Positions 48,277 through 59,194 of a stretch of 64,000 nucleotides of DNA are shown one piece after another. Made by a program: the position numbers and the translations under genes. The notes under the pieces were generated by a model. That model searched no databases. It was given only the letters and a program-made list of their open reading frames with translations, and was not told the DNA's origin. Origin of the DNA: Stenogyne calaminthoides (Eukaryota; Streptophyta; Magnoliopsida; Lamiales; Lamiaceae); NCBI GenBank assembly GCA_037126765.1, contig JBBCBC010000022.1, forward strand, positions 4,526,001-4,590,000. The letters are read 5' to 3'. Positions within the stretch are counted from its first letter, which is position 1. Every line of letters begins with the position of its first letter.

Positions 48277-50270
48277 TACTTTAGCAACTAGCGATTCAGG
48301 GCAGAGAAAGATTCTCCAGATTTGTTTTGGAAGCAGTGCCTTATTGAAGGTAACCAGATCCCTAAAACCCATTCCGCCTTCTTTCTTAGGTTTGGTGAGG
48401 AGTTTTCAATCCTTCCAATGAGTCTTCTTACTATCCGGGTCTCCTCCCCACCAGAATCTAGCACACATTGACTCTATTTCTCCACAAAGGGAGGTTGGTA
48501 TCTTGAAGCAAGTCATGGCATAAGTAGGGACGGCTTGTATAACGGATTTAATCAGGATTTCCCGTCCACCATCCGTGAAGAATTTGTTTTTCCAGCAACT
48601 CAATTTTTTTGATACTCTATCCCTTAAGTAGCCGAACTGAAGTCGTTTGCTCTGGATTGAGAAGGTAGGGAGCCCTAGGTAGAGATCATGACCATGATAG
48701 GTCTGAATATGAAGACTGGCTTTGACAAAGTCAATATTAGCCTGGGAGGTGTTTTTACTGAAAGTAATAGCCGATTTGTCGAAATTGACTAATTGACCCA
48801 AGGCTTTTTCATAATCTTGAAGACATTTTTTTATCGTAAGGACACCCTCTTTACTGGTTTTAAAGAAAATGAGGCTATCATCTGCAAAGAAGATGTGGGC
48901 TATCATCGGGCTACCCCTGGCAATCTTAACTCGGTGATATTCCCCTCAGCCGCTTGGGCATTGATTGCCGAGGACAGTCCCTGGCGACAATAACTAATAA
49001 ATAGGGAGAAATAGGGCCTCCTTGACGGAGCCCCCGGGAAGGAACGACATGTCCTGAAATGATGTTATTGATTTTGAAAGAATAGGAAGGTGTAGTTACA
49101 CATTCCATAATTAAATTCACCCAATTGATGTTGAAGCCCATGCGAAGTAGAACTTTTTCTAGGTATCTCCATTCAACCCTGTCATAAGCCTTGCTCACTA
49201 GTTTCAGAGATGTGTAGCCCTGTTTACTCTTGTTGTTTCTGAGCCAGTGCATGCATTCATAACCCAGCAGAATGTTATCAGAAATCAGGCTTCTCGGAAT
49301 GAAGGCACTTTGGTTGGGGTCGATAAGAGTCCCTAGGACCATTGAAAACGATTCGTAATAGCTCTGGCTACAATCTTATAGGTCACATTACAGAGGCTGA
49401 TAGGTCTAAAGTCCTTCAGGGTTTTTGGGTCTTTGACCTTTGGGATAAGGGTGATATTAGTGGGGTTAAGATTCCCTAACCCCTGTAGCCCATTAAGGAT
49501 CCGTAGGCTTTCAGCCGTTACGTCATCTCCGACAGTTGCCCAGGAGTTCTGAAAAAAGAGAGTCGTAAATCCATCTGGTCCCGGGACTTTGGAGGGATTT
49601 AAATCAAATAGGGCTTTCCTCACTTCCTCTCCAGTGAACGGTTTCTTAAGAAAATTGTTCATTTCATCCGTAACCGACGGTTGGATATAATTGGTGATAC
49701 CTTCAATATCTCGGTTTGAAGGGTTCTGGGGTAGCCCTCAATCATTTTCTCTATATCCTTCTGATCAGTTTGGGGGGTCCCTCGTCATTAAGGAGTAACT
49801 TGATGGAGTTCTTCCTTCTTCGTTCCGAGACCATTTTATGTAAGAAAGAAGTGTTTCTGTCTCCAGAATTAAGCCAGTTGATTCTGGAACGTTGCTTCCA
49901 GTGGGTTTCCTCTTGGCACATGAGTTTTTCCAATTTGCATTGGATTAAATGAACTTTTTGGAAATCCACACCGTGATCCTCATCATTTAACATCTTGTTA
50001 AGAAGAGTCCTGGTTTTCCTAATTTGCCTCCCGAGGTTTCCCACGGAAGTATCTGACCAATGTTTGAAGGAGTCGGCCATTTCATGTAATCTACTCCCCA
50101 AGCCATTTGTGTTGATCGAATTTTTCCAACTGTTTGACACTATGTCGTTGTAATCTTCCTCAGGTCCATTTGTGCCCAAACTTAAAGCTTGTGGGCGTGT
50201 GAACAGGCATTGTTCGCTGATTAAGGGCGAGTTTAAGTAGGATAGGTCTGTGGTTTCTCATTTCCTTTAC
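48277..50270 (-). pseudogene. LINE E, 5' part: reverse transcriptase
   Basis: From 50179 downwards: the region before RT (50179-49751), SKVPGPDGFTTLFF (about 49590-49550), DFRPISLCNVTYKI, the palm region with LKLVSKAYDRVEW (about 49210-49170) and FADD (about 48893-48880), and the thumb down to RDLVTFNKALL, where element A interrupts at 48276. The first catalytic Asp is gone: the sequence has Val where LDM is expected, which fits an in-frame loss of three bases. Frame breaks near 49330, 48950 and 48400. The endonuclease is absent, so this LINE is 5' truncated near 50270 (approximate). Confidence 0.85.
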
Positions 50271-50628
50271 TTGATTGTAGACTGTTTGTTCAAATTCCTG
50301 TAATCCCACTTTGTATAATTTTATTTTTAATGTATTTTATTTTAGATAAAATATAGTGTGTACAAATTTTATGTAAGGGATCCGTGAGATTAGTTAAGTA
50401 GTATGATTTTTATTATTAAAGGGTATTAATCGTGATAATTGAAGTGTACGATTTATTATTATAAAAAGGGTATTACTCGTTATACTAAAAAATATGATTT
50501 ATATTACAACGGATGTATTAGTAATGAAAATTGAAGAGTATGACTTACATTATAAAAATATATTAATCGTGATAATTGAAGGATCAATTCTGTAAATATA
50601 AAATTTGTTACACAGTGAACTTGGAAAT
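50271..50628. other. AT-rich spacer, nothing recognised
   Basis: Short repeated words of the type GTATTAATCGTGATAATTGAA occur three times between 50425 and 50585, perhaps a worn tandem repeat. No reading frame of note. Confidence 0.5.
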
Positions 50629-50983
50629 TGAAAGAATTATGTTTTCATCTAAAAGCTCGAATTTGTAGAGATGATGAGAATCAATTCATTTATTTAATTT
50701 TCCTCAACACTTCCCCTCACTCGTGGGCCGAATCATTACCTCGGATAATTTAAATAGGTGGAGTGTTTTCCACGGGAATCGAACTCAGGATCTGAGCCCC
50801 CTCACTCGTGGGCTGAATCATTGTCTCGGACAATTTAAATAGGTGAAGTGCTTTCCACGGGAATCGAACTCAGGATCTAAGTGAACCTAAGCTTTGATAC
50901 CATAAAAAATATTTTGTCTCATCTAAGAGCTTAAACTTGTTGAGAGGATGGGAATCAATTCATTTATTTAATTTTTTTTAACA
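50629..50983 (-). mobile_element. TRIM retrotransposon, 355 bp, with 81 bp LTRs
   Basis: Two 81 bp direct repeats (50629-50709 and 50903-50983), TGTTRA... on the minus strand, are flanked by a perfect GAAAT duplication (50624-50628 and 50984-50988). The minus strand has a primer site TGGTATCAAAGC at 50902-50891 and a purine-rich CGAGTGAGGGGAAG just before the 3' LTR. These are all the parts needed for reverse transcription by a helper. The interior consists of two tandem units of about 83 bp (from about 50713 and 50796). It has no coding capacity, as is normal for TRIMs. Confidence 0.85.
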
Positions 50984-50988
50984 GAAAT

Positions 50989-51529
50989 TTACTCTTGATA
51001 CGTGTATTATTTATTTACTTTGCCCTCATTGTGAAAAAATTATGAATCCGTCCTGTTAGGAGCAAATTTGAAAAATCAGCTTATTAATTGAGTCCACAAA
51101 AAGTATAAACTTTTCACTCTCACTCAACTGATTTTATGAATCACTTTATCTAATTTTACCTCGAACATTGTTCCCCACTTTACCTTCCTAGTTGTCAACT
51201 TTTCATGTACTAAAGAGAGTTCAGCATTTGTATATTTAATTATGTGTTATATGAATTCGATGAAGTTACAGAAAAAACCAACCATATTTTGTCTTTTAGT
51301 AGAAAACTTGACCGCTTGAAATTGGAAAAATTTTAGCACATAATATAATAAATAAATATATCGTAAAACCTCTATAAATTAATACCGTTGGAATCGGAGA
51401 AATTTATTAATTTACAAAGATATTATATAATTTGATAAATTAATAATTTATTAATTTAGAGATGTTTTAATGTTTATACATTCATTTATTTATTTTTTGA
51501 TCGAGCAAGAAAAATATTTTATAAAATCA
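50989..51529. other. AT-rich intergenic DNA, nothing recognised
   Basis: No gene, RNA or clear transposon terminus seen. Confidence 0.5.
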
Positions 51530-52190
51530 ATTGGAGAACAAGGGATCCTCTAACTCATACAAAATTAAGAAAAATGTTACATATCTCGACTCTTTGTTAC
51601 ATATCTCGACTCTCTCAATGAAAAGTAACTCCGATATCAAAATCTTTACTCCTGTTCTAAGAGTTAAAATGTTGTGGCTATTTAACCAGTTTCCAAAAAC
51701 AGCTCTCCTATCAAGTGTTTTCTTAGACGACAATCACCACCACACCTTGGCTTTATTTTCTTCAACAACCTTCGTGGAATTTGGGACTTCATCATTAAAG
51801 GCACGATCATTTCTCACCTTCCAAATTGTCTAAATAATGCAAGTCCACAAGGTAGCAGATTTTTCGGCCCGAAAAAATCATCACGTTGAAGAAAATTACC
51901 AATAGGTTCGGAATGTGGAACCATTGATAATCTAGTCCAACAATAGCAAGCATCCCAAATCTTACGAGCAAACTCACACAGGAAAAATAGATGACGAACA
52001 TTCTCTTCTTCTCCCCCACATAAAGGACAAGAATATCACCACTAGATTGTATGATATCTCTATTTTGGAGACTCTTCTTTGTTGGCATGCGTTGATGTAG
52101 AACTTTCCAGACAATAGACTGCACTCTTCTTGTTGCAAAGCAGCCCCATAATCTCTTGTAGGCCTCTTCCTTTTCTATATTCCTCTCCTC
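51530..52190 (-). pseudogene. LINE-derived zf-RVT domain fragment
   Basis: The minus strand encodes WKVLHQRMPTKKSLQNR (about 52110-52060). After a one-base shift comes CPLCGGEEENVRHLFFLC (about 52025-51973), whose two CxxC-type cysteines, His and Cys fit the zinc site of plant zf-RVT proteins, and then ARKIWDACYCW. The frame 51733-51527 continues with KKTLDRRAVFGNWL. Related to the downstream part of LINE ORF2, but not to the LINE D/E family. The fragment has no RT and no RNase H left. Confidence 0.7.
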
Positions 52191-53250
52191 CTATGGAATG
52201 TTAGTGGCAATGTATATATAATTGACCTTCAAAATTTCGGCGTTGTATAATCAACTTACAATGTATTATAGTTATTGATGACAAATAAATTAAAACACAA
52301 GTTTCAATTACCTCTTGGGTGCAATTGAGAGATTTAAAGATGAGGTCATTGCCGATTTGAAGTTCAACTAAAAGCAAGTAATAGTATATTCATATTTTAC
52401 TAAATTGTCTTAGAATGTTCAAGTGGATAACACACACACACATATATATATATGGAATATTTTTAATAATTATTAATTTATAATTTTGTTGGGACCTTAA
52501 ATATACATTAGGATTCGGAAAAAAAAAAATATTATTTATTATTTAATTGATTGGTGTCCAAATTTGAACTAGTCCCAAGTTAGGACCTGACTTATTTGCT
52601 TTATCAATGTTATTAATTTATCGAGTATTATTTTATAGAGGTTTTACTGCATGTGGCGTTCCTTTTATTTTCAATAATTTTCTCATATGTCATACTTATT
52701 CTTTTTAATCTTTTTTTTTTAATCTTGAAAGGTAATAAAGGTGATAATTTCATTCTCTTTCTCATTACTATCAGATTATTCATTATTCAATAAAATACGT
52801 ACACATTTTTAATTGATCATAATATGAAGAATTAGGTTATCAAAGATATATAGACAAATGAATATCATACAAAAAAAAATTAATTAATTACTACAAGGGG
52901 TTAGACTCAAAGTAGATGTAGGCTTACGGATTTACGTAGAATTATTTTTTTAATATATATATTTTTATATTTTAAATTTTAATATATTCTTTAAAATTAA
53001 TAAATAAAAATTAATATTAAAATAGAAAATTTTATTTCAACTCAATTAATTTAAGCTTCTACTGTTAGTAATAAGTTTATGATTTGTCTTAGTAGTGTTG
53101 ATGGATCATATTTGATCAAAATAATTTTCATATAGTGCTATTGAATATCATTATTCATTAAGAATTGTTGAAGTCATATGATTTTTACATTCATATGATA
53201 TGCATCCCATTTCGCTAAATTTGAAGAAATAATTATTTTACATTTAAAAC
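52191..53250. other. AT-rich intergenic DNA with a CA/TA microsatellite
   Basis: A simple repeat (CACACACA then TATATATA) lies at about 52428-52455. No gene is recognised on either strand. Confidence 0.6.
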
Positions 53251-53884
53251 TAGAGCCGACAATTTGGGCCCGGCCCGATGGGCCGACCGGTCAACCCGAG
53301 CCCAAGTATGGGTTGAGCTAAAAAATTAGAGGCCCGAAAAGAGTCGGCCCTATTTGGCTCATGGGCCTAATGGGCTTGGGCCAATTTGGCCCGACGGGTC
53401 ATGGGCCGCCCTTTCGCCGGATAAATTTTATTAAAAAAAATTTATTTGTAATTCTTTATACAAACTATAAAGACTAAAAAAATTTGTTTCTTGTAATTTG
53501 TCAAACTACGAGTTCTTTTGATATAATTAATAATCTCAATCAACAAAATAGTACTCAAGTTAATGTTGTCATCCACACAAGATTATATTTTAATAACTAT
53601 AATTATTATTTTATTTTTTAATCAAAAAATAAAGTAAAATAATACGGGTAGAAGAATACCCAAAAAAAATTACAAATAAATAGTGTAATTTTATAAAGTA
53701 AATAAAATAATTAAATAAAAAATTATGGGCTGGGCTGGCCCGCGGGCCCATGAGCCCATACTGGGCTGGGCTGGGCTACATTTCTGTAGGTCCGACTAGA
53801 TGATGGGCCGTCCCGGCCCAGCCCATGAATATAACTTGGCCCGATGGGCTATGCCGGGCTGGGCGGCCCGTTTTGCCAGCTCTA
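53251..53884. mobile_element. hAT-like non-autonomous element with GGGCC-rich arms
   Basis: The left end TAGAGCCGACAATTTGGGCC and the minus-strand right end TAGAGCTGGCAAAACGGGCC are the inverted repeats. The subterminal 150 bases on each side are crowded with GGGCC and GGGCT words, the middle is AT-rich. The flanking 8-mers TTTAAAAC and TTTTAAAT agree at six positions, acceptable for an old 8 bp duplication. No transposase. Confidence 0.65.
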
Positions 53885-54011
53885 TTTTAAATTATTAAAA
53901 TTATTTTTGCATTCATATGATATATACGGAAACATAATTTTTTTTTAAATTGTGTCTTGGCTGGACAAAAATTCTATGTCCGCACGTGACAATGCAGTGT
54001 ATCATATAAAT

Positions 54012-54203
54012 ACAATTAAACTTTACATTAAATATTTACAACGTGCGACTCATATATAGCATAACTGGTAAGAAAAAAAAATAGCAAGTAGATAAATAAA
54101 AATAGACATACAATTAAACTTTACATTAAATATTTACAACGTGCGACTCATATACAGCATAACTGGTAAAAAAAAATTAGCAAGTAAATAAATAAAAATA
54201 GAC
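54012..54203. repeat. Tandem duplication of a 98 bp unit
   Basis: The unit starting ACAATTAAACTTTACATTAA occurs at 54012-54109 and again at 54110-54203 with a few changes (CATATACAGC for CATATATAGC and shorter A runs). It lies downstream of the eEF1B-beta gene. Confidence 0.85.
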
Positions 54204-54734
54204 TTGATGTAAATCAATCACATATAACATCTCATTCGCATATACGTCGATAATGAAACATTAAAACGCGAGTTTATTAGGATATTTCGTCGTAAATAGA
54301 TTATTTAATAATACTATTTGTTATTTAAATCATTTGATGAGACGCACTTTAATTTACTTGCTAGTTATTATCCATTTTCTTAATACTGTCTACCTCAAAT
54401 CAAAATATCCACATCATAAGCCAAAACAGGTGCATATTCTGAGCAATTATTTGGAACACAAAATAGCAATACAGAAAAATAAAAAACGGCAGATAATGAG
54501 TAAAATAACCAAAACAAGACAATTAAGATAGCTATTGAAAAAAGCATAAAGTTATAAACCCAGACAAACTTCTTCATACTCATTTCAAAGGTCTACTACC
54601 TGGTTCAAACCAGGTAAAACAACCAAATTTAAGAATCCAAACGTCTGACAATTTTGTTTAAAATTAACAAAACAGAGAAGCTACATTTCCCACATCCCCG
54701 CAGCTATGCTATATAACTCGGACATACCAGGAAT

Positions 54735-57031
54735 TTCTGCAATGAAAGATGCTCCCAGTTAGAGATGCATTCTAGGATAAATTACAAAATGCAAACAAAA
54801 ACTCAGGTCAAAAGAAATGTAGATCTGTGGAAGACACAAAATCCGACATCACAGCTCTAAAAAGCAGAACATGAGGAGTTATTAGACAAATAAGGGATCT
54901 CATTAGCCACCGGACATGTGGGGATGCAAGTTTTAAAACTGGGAAATAAAACGAGAATACAGTGACATTTGTTGGTTAAAATAATAAATTTTTGGAGGTT
55001 TTATTAGAGTATTCACTGTAGATATAATGTTCTACCATACACAAATGGGACTTGACCTATGCATGACGTACGAGAAGATTGACGAAAAAAACTAATTACT
55101 CCCTCCAATTTAATTTGAATGTCGTTTCGACTGTTAATTTCATTAGTAATTTAAACAACATCTTGCACTTTTCAATGTTAATTAATTACAATTCTTCCTA
55201 ATTTACCCTTGAAGTCATTAAAATAACATAGATATAAGCAATTGTCAAAGTCTTGTAGAATTTCAAAGCAAGAAATTAAAGGTATAGTACTAAGTCAGAT
55301 ATTTTCTTAATATGTGTGCATTGACCCAAAATGACGTCCATCTTAAATAGATAGCAGAAGAGGAGATTCTTACAAATTTTGTTGAAGGCTGCAATATCAA
55401 CACTCTGGACATATTCATTAATCGGCTCAGCTGTAAGATAATCCTCGATGAGGTCATCAACGGACACCAAGTCATCCACAATGGTCATCATAATTTGAAG
55501 CTTCTTGATACCATATCCAACAGGGACAAGTTTAGCTGTAAATCAAAATTACCTTAAATGTCAATTTGAAATCTAATTCCAGCACAAATGGGAAACCCCA
55601 TGTATGAATTTATCACACACAACATTAACCAATAAATTTATAAGCCAAGCATCTTAACCAAAATATCACATCAAATTCCTCATAGGTAAAAAGCTTACAT
55701 GCTCCCCAAAGAAGACCATCCAATTTCACAGTTTTAACTGCTTCTTCAAGTTTCTTCATATCAGTCTCATCATCCCATGGTTTTACATCCAATAGAACTG
55801 ATGACTTCCCAGCTGGAAAACAAAAAAACAACAGTCAAATCAATCGCTAATATGCAAATAAGACTAGATGATAATTAGAGAGCGCTATATTATAAATTAC
55901 TAAAGAACTAACATTCTTTCTTCTTTCCAGAAGCCTTCGCTGCAGCAGCACGCTCTTCAGAAGCCTTCTTCTCCTCCTCAGTCTCCTCACCAAACAAATC
56001 TACATCATCGTCATCGTCATCCTCATCAACTGAAGCCTGAATCCACAATTCAATTTAGATAACAAATAATAATACCATAGAATACAAAAATATATATTAT
56101 AATCTTTATATCTTGCCTTAGTGTCCGTAACAGGAGGAGTTGCAATAGCCTCTGGTGCTGATCCAGTAACAGTTACACCACTTCCTTCACCAGAAACTCC
56201 ACTGTAAAACAGCCATTAAATAAGTAAGCAAGCTAACAATAAAAAATTTAAAGATTCACTCTCTAAAGGAGGAAGGACATACGAAATCCTCAAAAGTGCC
56301 TCGATGTGGTTATACCACCGTGACACATTCACATAATCAGACGACGGAGGCTTTGAGAGAGCAGCATGGACAGCGAGATCATCCTTTGAAGCTTGATACC
56401 TAAAACAAGGCCCAAACACATAGCTTACAAGTTACAATAAATGAATAAGCAACAAATTGTTTGTAAACAATTGCATTATTTTAATACAAATACATAGAAG
56501 ATTCAAATTATTTCTCATTTACCAAGACAAAATTACCACCTTGAGCTAATTCAGATAAGCTACGAGAGTTCTACCTAATCTAGCAGAGAACCCAAACCCA
56601 CATGCCACCAGTTTGATAGGCTTTGACTAATCTAATTAAAAAGGGAAGCTGTAGCTGCTATTTCGTTAATCTTCAGACAATCCGTTTGTGCACATGTTTA
56701 TTTGGAGAGCAACCAATCATAAACCTTCAAACAACCAGTTAGTGTAGAAGTCTATTTTTGTGGAGAGACATCAATCAATATACACTGGTGCTTAATTATT
56801 CCGAGAACTCTTTTCACATCTAATGGTTCATGTTACTGTTTAGATGTGCAAATATAAAACGGGAATGAGTAAAATATCCCAGATCTTTAGAATTCATAAG
56901 TAACTCGGTTAAAAAAACAAGGTAAGAAGGTGAAAACTAACTCACCCAGTAATGTAACTACGCGACAAGAGGTAATCGTCGAGCTTCTTCAGGCCAGCCG
57001 CTGAACTGAGATCGGAAAAGCTGACAGCCAT
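54735..57031 (-). CDS. Elongation factor 1-beta (eEF1B beta subunit), seven coding exons
   Basis: Guanine-nucleotide exchange subunit of the cytosolic eEF1B complex, which reloads eEF1A with GTP during translation. Coding exons on the minus strand: 57031-56946, 56399-56283, 56201-56117, 56036-55913, 55812-55699, 55535-55374 and 54736-54735, together 690 bases (229 residues), the usual family length. Residues 1-96 form the N-terminal domain (MAVSFSDLSSAAGLKKLD), about 97-119 an acidic linker (DEDDDDDDVDLFGEE), and about 139-229 the exchange domain (SVLLDVKPWDDETDM, IMMTIVDDLVSVDDLIE), ending AFNKI. All exon phases join. Introns are GT-AG except the third, which starts GC (AAG|GCAAGA). The last intron interrupts the stop codon: T at 55374, AA at 54736-54735. 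Reading on without splicing would add 32 unrelated residues. The only full-length conserved multi-exon gene in the window. Confidence 0.93.
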
Positions 57032-57600
57032 TGCTTATAACAATTAAACTTGAAATTGAACTCCTATTTCAAAGAAAAGAAGTGGGAGATAAGAAAGGAC
57101 AAATACATACACAGAGAAATTTATCTAATTGACACAAAATACAACTGGAATGCAGATTTAACATACACAAATTATACATTCTAATGGTAGTAGAACCTCA
57201 TAGGCATAGCTCAATACAAACAAAAAAAATGATAATAATAATAATAATAACTTAATCAGAATGATGAATCAGAACTTCATCAAATAAGCATTTAGGTTAT
57301 TTCTTTCTCTCGTCTATAAAAATAATTAACATAATGAAATTGATTTCAACCATCGGCGCGTGAACAGATCCAATGAACTACCATATATCGAATACTAAGT
57401 ACTAACACGGATAATGGAGATTAAGAACACATGTATATGAAGAAAACACATAAAATTACATAGCAGAATTAGATTTCTAGAACTTCCGGTAGATTCAGTG
57501 AGTAACTTCGTTCAAAGATTAAGGAATTTTGGGATCGAACCTGACTGCGGCTACGTCTCCTCTTGTTGGATGCGCAGCTCTTTGAGACGATAATGAAGGT
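57032..57600 (-). other. 5' UTR of the eEF1B-beta gene with a probable intron
   Basis: Minus-strand CAG|GTTCGATC at 57541/57540 is a likely donor and GAAATAG at 57070-57064 a likely acceptor, giving a 477-base intron with a short AAT repeat (about 57229-57250). The non-coding first exon would run from about 57600 to 57541. A leader intron is common in plant translation-factor genes and often raises expression; the ends are inferred. Confidence 0.55.
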
Positions 57601-57725
57601 TTAGTTCAGTAGGGTTTCTGCTCAGTGATTTATAATGATAAATGGGCTTCTGATTGATTACAAAAGTTAAATAGGCCCAATCTATAAAGCTAAAAAAAAT
57701 AATATTAAGCCCAATATATAAAGCT
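57601..57725 (-). promoter_or_regulatory. Promoter of eEF1B-beta: telo box and site II motifs
   Basis: The minus strand has AAACCCTA at 57617-57610 (telo box). TGGGCC lies at 57679-57674 and TGGGCT at 57713-57708 on the minus strand, and TGGGCT at 57643-57648 on the plus strand. The combination of telo box and TGGGCC/T site II elements, bound by TCP-type factors, marks plant ribosomal-protein and elongation-factor promoters active in dividing cells. No clear TATA box, as is common for this class. Confidence 0.7.
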
Positions 57726-58811
57726 AAAAGTAATATTATAAAACCCAATAAAAAAGCATCATAAACCTGCTATATTCCTAACTTGACACGTTGTTTTTCT
57801 TTATTGTTATATATAAAAATTATTATTGTTATGAACAAATATTATCACTGTTATGCACAATAATTATTACTGTTAAAAAATATATTTTTTATTTTAATAA
57901 AAATATGTTTTTTGTATAACAGTGAAAGTTTTTGTACATAATAATGATAGAGTTCATGTATAGACCTGATTCACAAGAGTGTTACTCGACTGCTTTCCTT
58001 ATGTACTCGGGTCATGAGCGTATATTGTGTTTTTCTTCTTATTATTATTCTTAATATTGTACATTCATTTAAAAATAAATAAAAAATAAAAAAACTTACT
58101 TAACTCATGTGGTGTATTTCAATTAATTTATTTTTTCAAGTAAATTCAAATAATTAAATTTAGTTGAAAATAGTATTTGTTATATTCGACGTTGAATTTA
58201 ATATATAATTTGAATTTAACGTCTAATAAATTCAGGTTGACAATTTTCCACGATTGTATAGCCATGCATAACAATTAAAAAAAGAATCATGAACTCTATA
58301 TCAACGTTTTGACTGATCAAAGAAAAAAATAGTAATTTCATTGCTTCATTCATACCAATGAAAACCAACAAGTCGTTCTTTTGCTACAATTTACACGCCG
58401 AATAATAAAAAGGCGGCAACAAAGAAAAAAACTCTTTATTATATGAGTGGGGCTCATGTGCATGCATGTGCACCATACACTCATAGTGCATTTTAGAATC
58501 GTGCAATTTATTATACTTAAAAATGCAATTTGTTTACACTAAATCGTGCAACTATTTTTTCATATTAATAGTTGCATAGTTCAATATAAATAAATTAAAT
58601 CTTTCGGTATAAAGAAAAAAAGATTCTAATTCTAAACGACATTATATTTAACGCAGCGCCAAGACCTACATGCATAAAAGACTAGCTATATATATGTTCC
58701 ATTGCAATTCTACAACTAATTATTACCGATCGAACAAGTGAAAAATCTTTTAATTAATTAAAAAAATGTTGCAGGAGACCCACATATACATATATACGTA
58801 CATACAATTAG
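57726..58811. other. Intergenic DNA between the two genes
   Basis: Contains the second copy of the repeat described at 7395-7848: an imperfect inverted repeat near 57812-57965 ending GTTCATGTATAG, and a block at 58490-58610 with TTAATAGTTGCATA. The last 150 bases should include the 3' UTR of the DUF3339 gene. No other gene seen. Confidence 0.5.
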
Positions 58812-59021
58812 CTAGCCAGTGTATATGTGAATACGTAGAGCCATAATAAGAATGGTGTAAACTGCAAAGAAGAGCAAAGTGTGGATAATCACAGCTTTGC
58901 CATTGGTGGTGAAGCTCCCGAATTCCACATGTCGGGTCGAACCCGGAATCTGAAACACCACGCCCGGAGACAGGAGCAAGAACAGGAGCAACCCGATTAT
59001 GATCGGGCCCCAATCCAACAT
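58812..59021 (-). CDS. Small membrane protein of the DUF3339 family
   Basis: 69 residues in one exon: MLDWGPIIIG at the start, then SPGVVFQIPG, VEFGSFTTNGKAVIIH, and the C-terminus RIHIYTG. The order DWGP - PG..FQ.PG - VEFG...T.G..I..H - HIYTG is the pattern of the plant-specific DUF3339 proteins, whose usual length is 68-72. Two hydrophobic segments (about residues 5-23 and 43-65) predict a two-pass membrane protein with a short polar loop; no signal peptide cleavage site is evident. The start is the first ATG of the frame and gives the family-typical N-terminus. Function is not established for the family. The gene looks intact, with retroelement-like DNA beginning less than 200 bases upstream. 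Confidence 0.88.
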   Translation of the reverse strand: MLDWGPIIIGLLLFLLLSPGVVFQIPGSTRHVEFGSFTTNGKAVIIHTLLFFAVYTILIMALRIHIYTG

Positions 59022-59102
59022 CTCGTTTCTTCCTAACTTATCTCAAACGGATTATTGATAATATATCTACTGTTAATATGGATACATGGTTTTGATTGTT
59101 TG

Positions 59103-59114
59103 TTTTTATAATGT
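59103..59114 (-). promoter_or_regulatory. Possible TATA box of the DUF3339 gene
   Basis: CATTATAAAAAC on the minus strand, about 85 bases upstream of the ATG, would give a leader of roughly 50 bases. Position and AT context are suitable, but the motif is common by chance here. Confidence 0.35.
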
Positions 59115-59194
59115 TATCATTCCTCCTTTTACAAAGTGGGCTACCTTCTTTCTTTTGGTGGGGGAAATGGATCTTTGTTGCTTTAGATCTTGGC

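Noticed and set aside
54334..54531. 65-codon frame downstream of eEF1B-beta
   Set aside because: AT-rich composition, opposing frame at the same place, no known motif.
55276..55491. Continuation of the eEF1B-beta frame past AFNKI for 32 residues
   Set aside because: The extra residues are not conserved, and a good donor (T|GTAAGA) pairs with an acceptor at 54737 that yields the normal stop.
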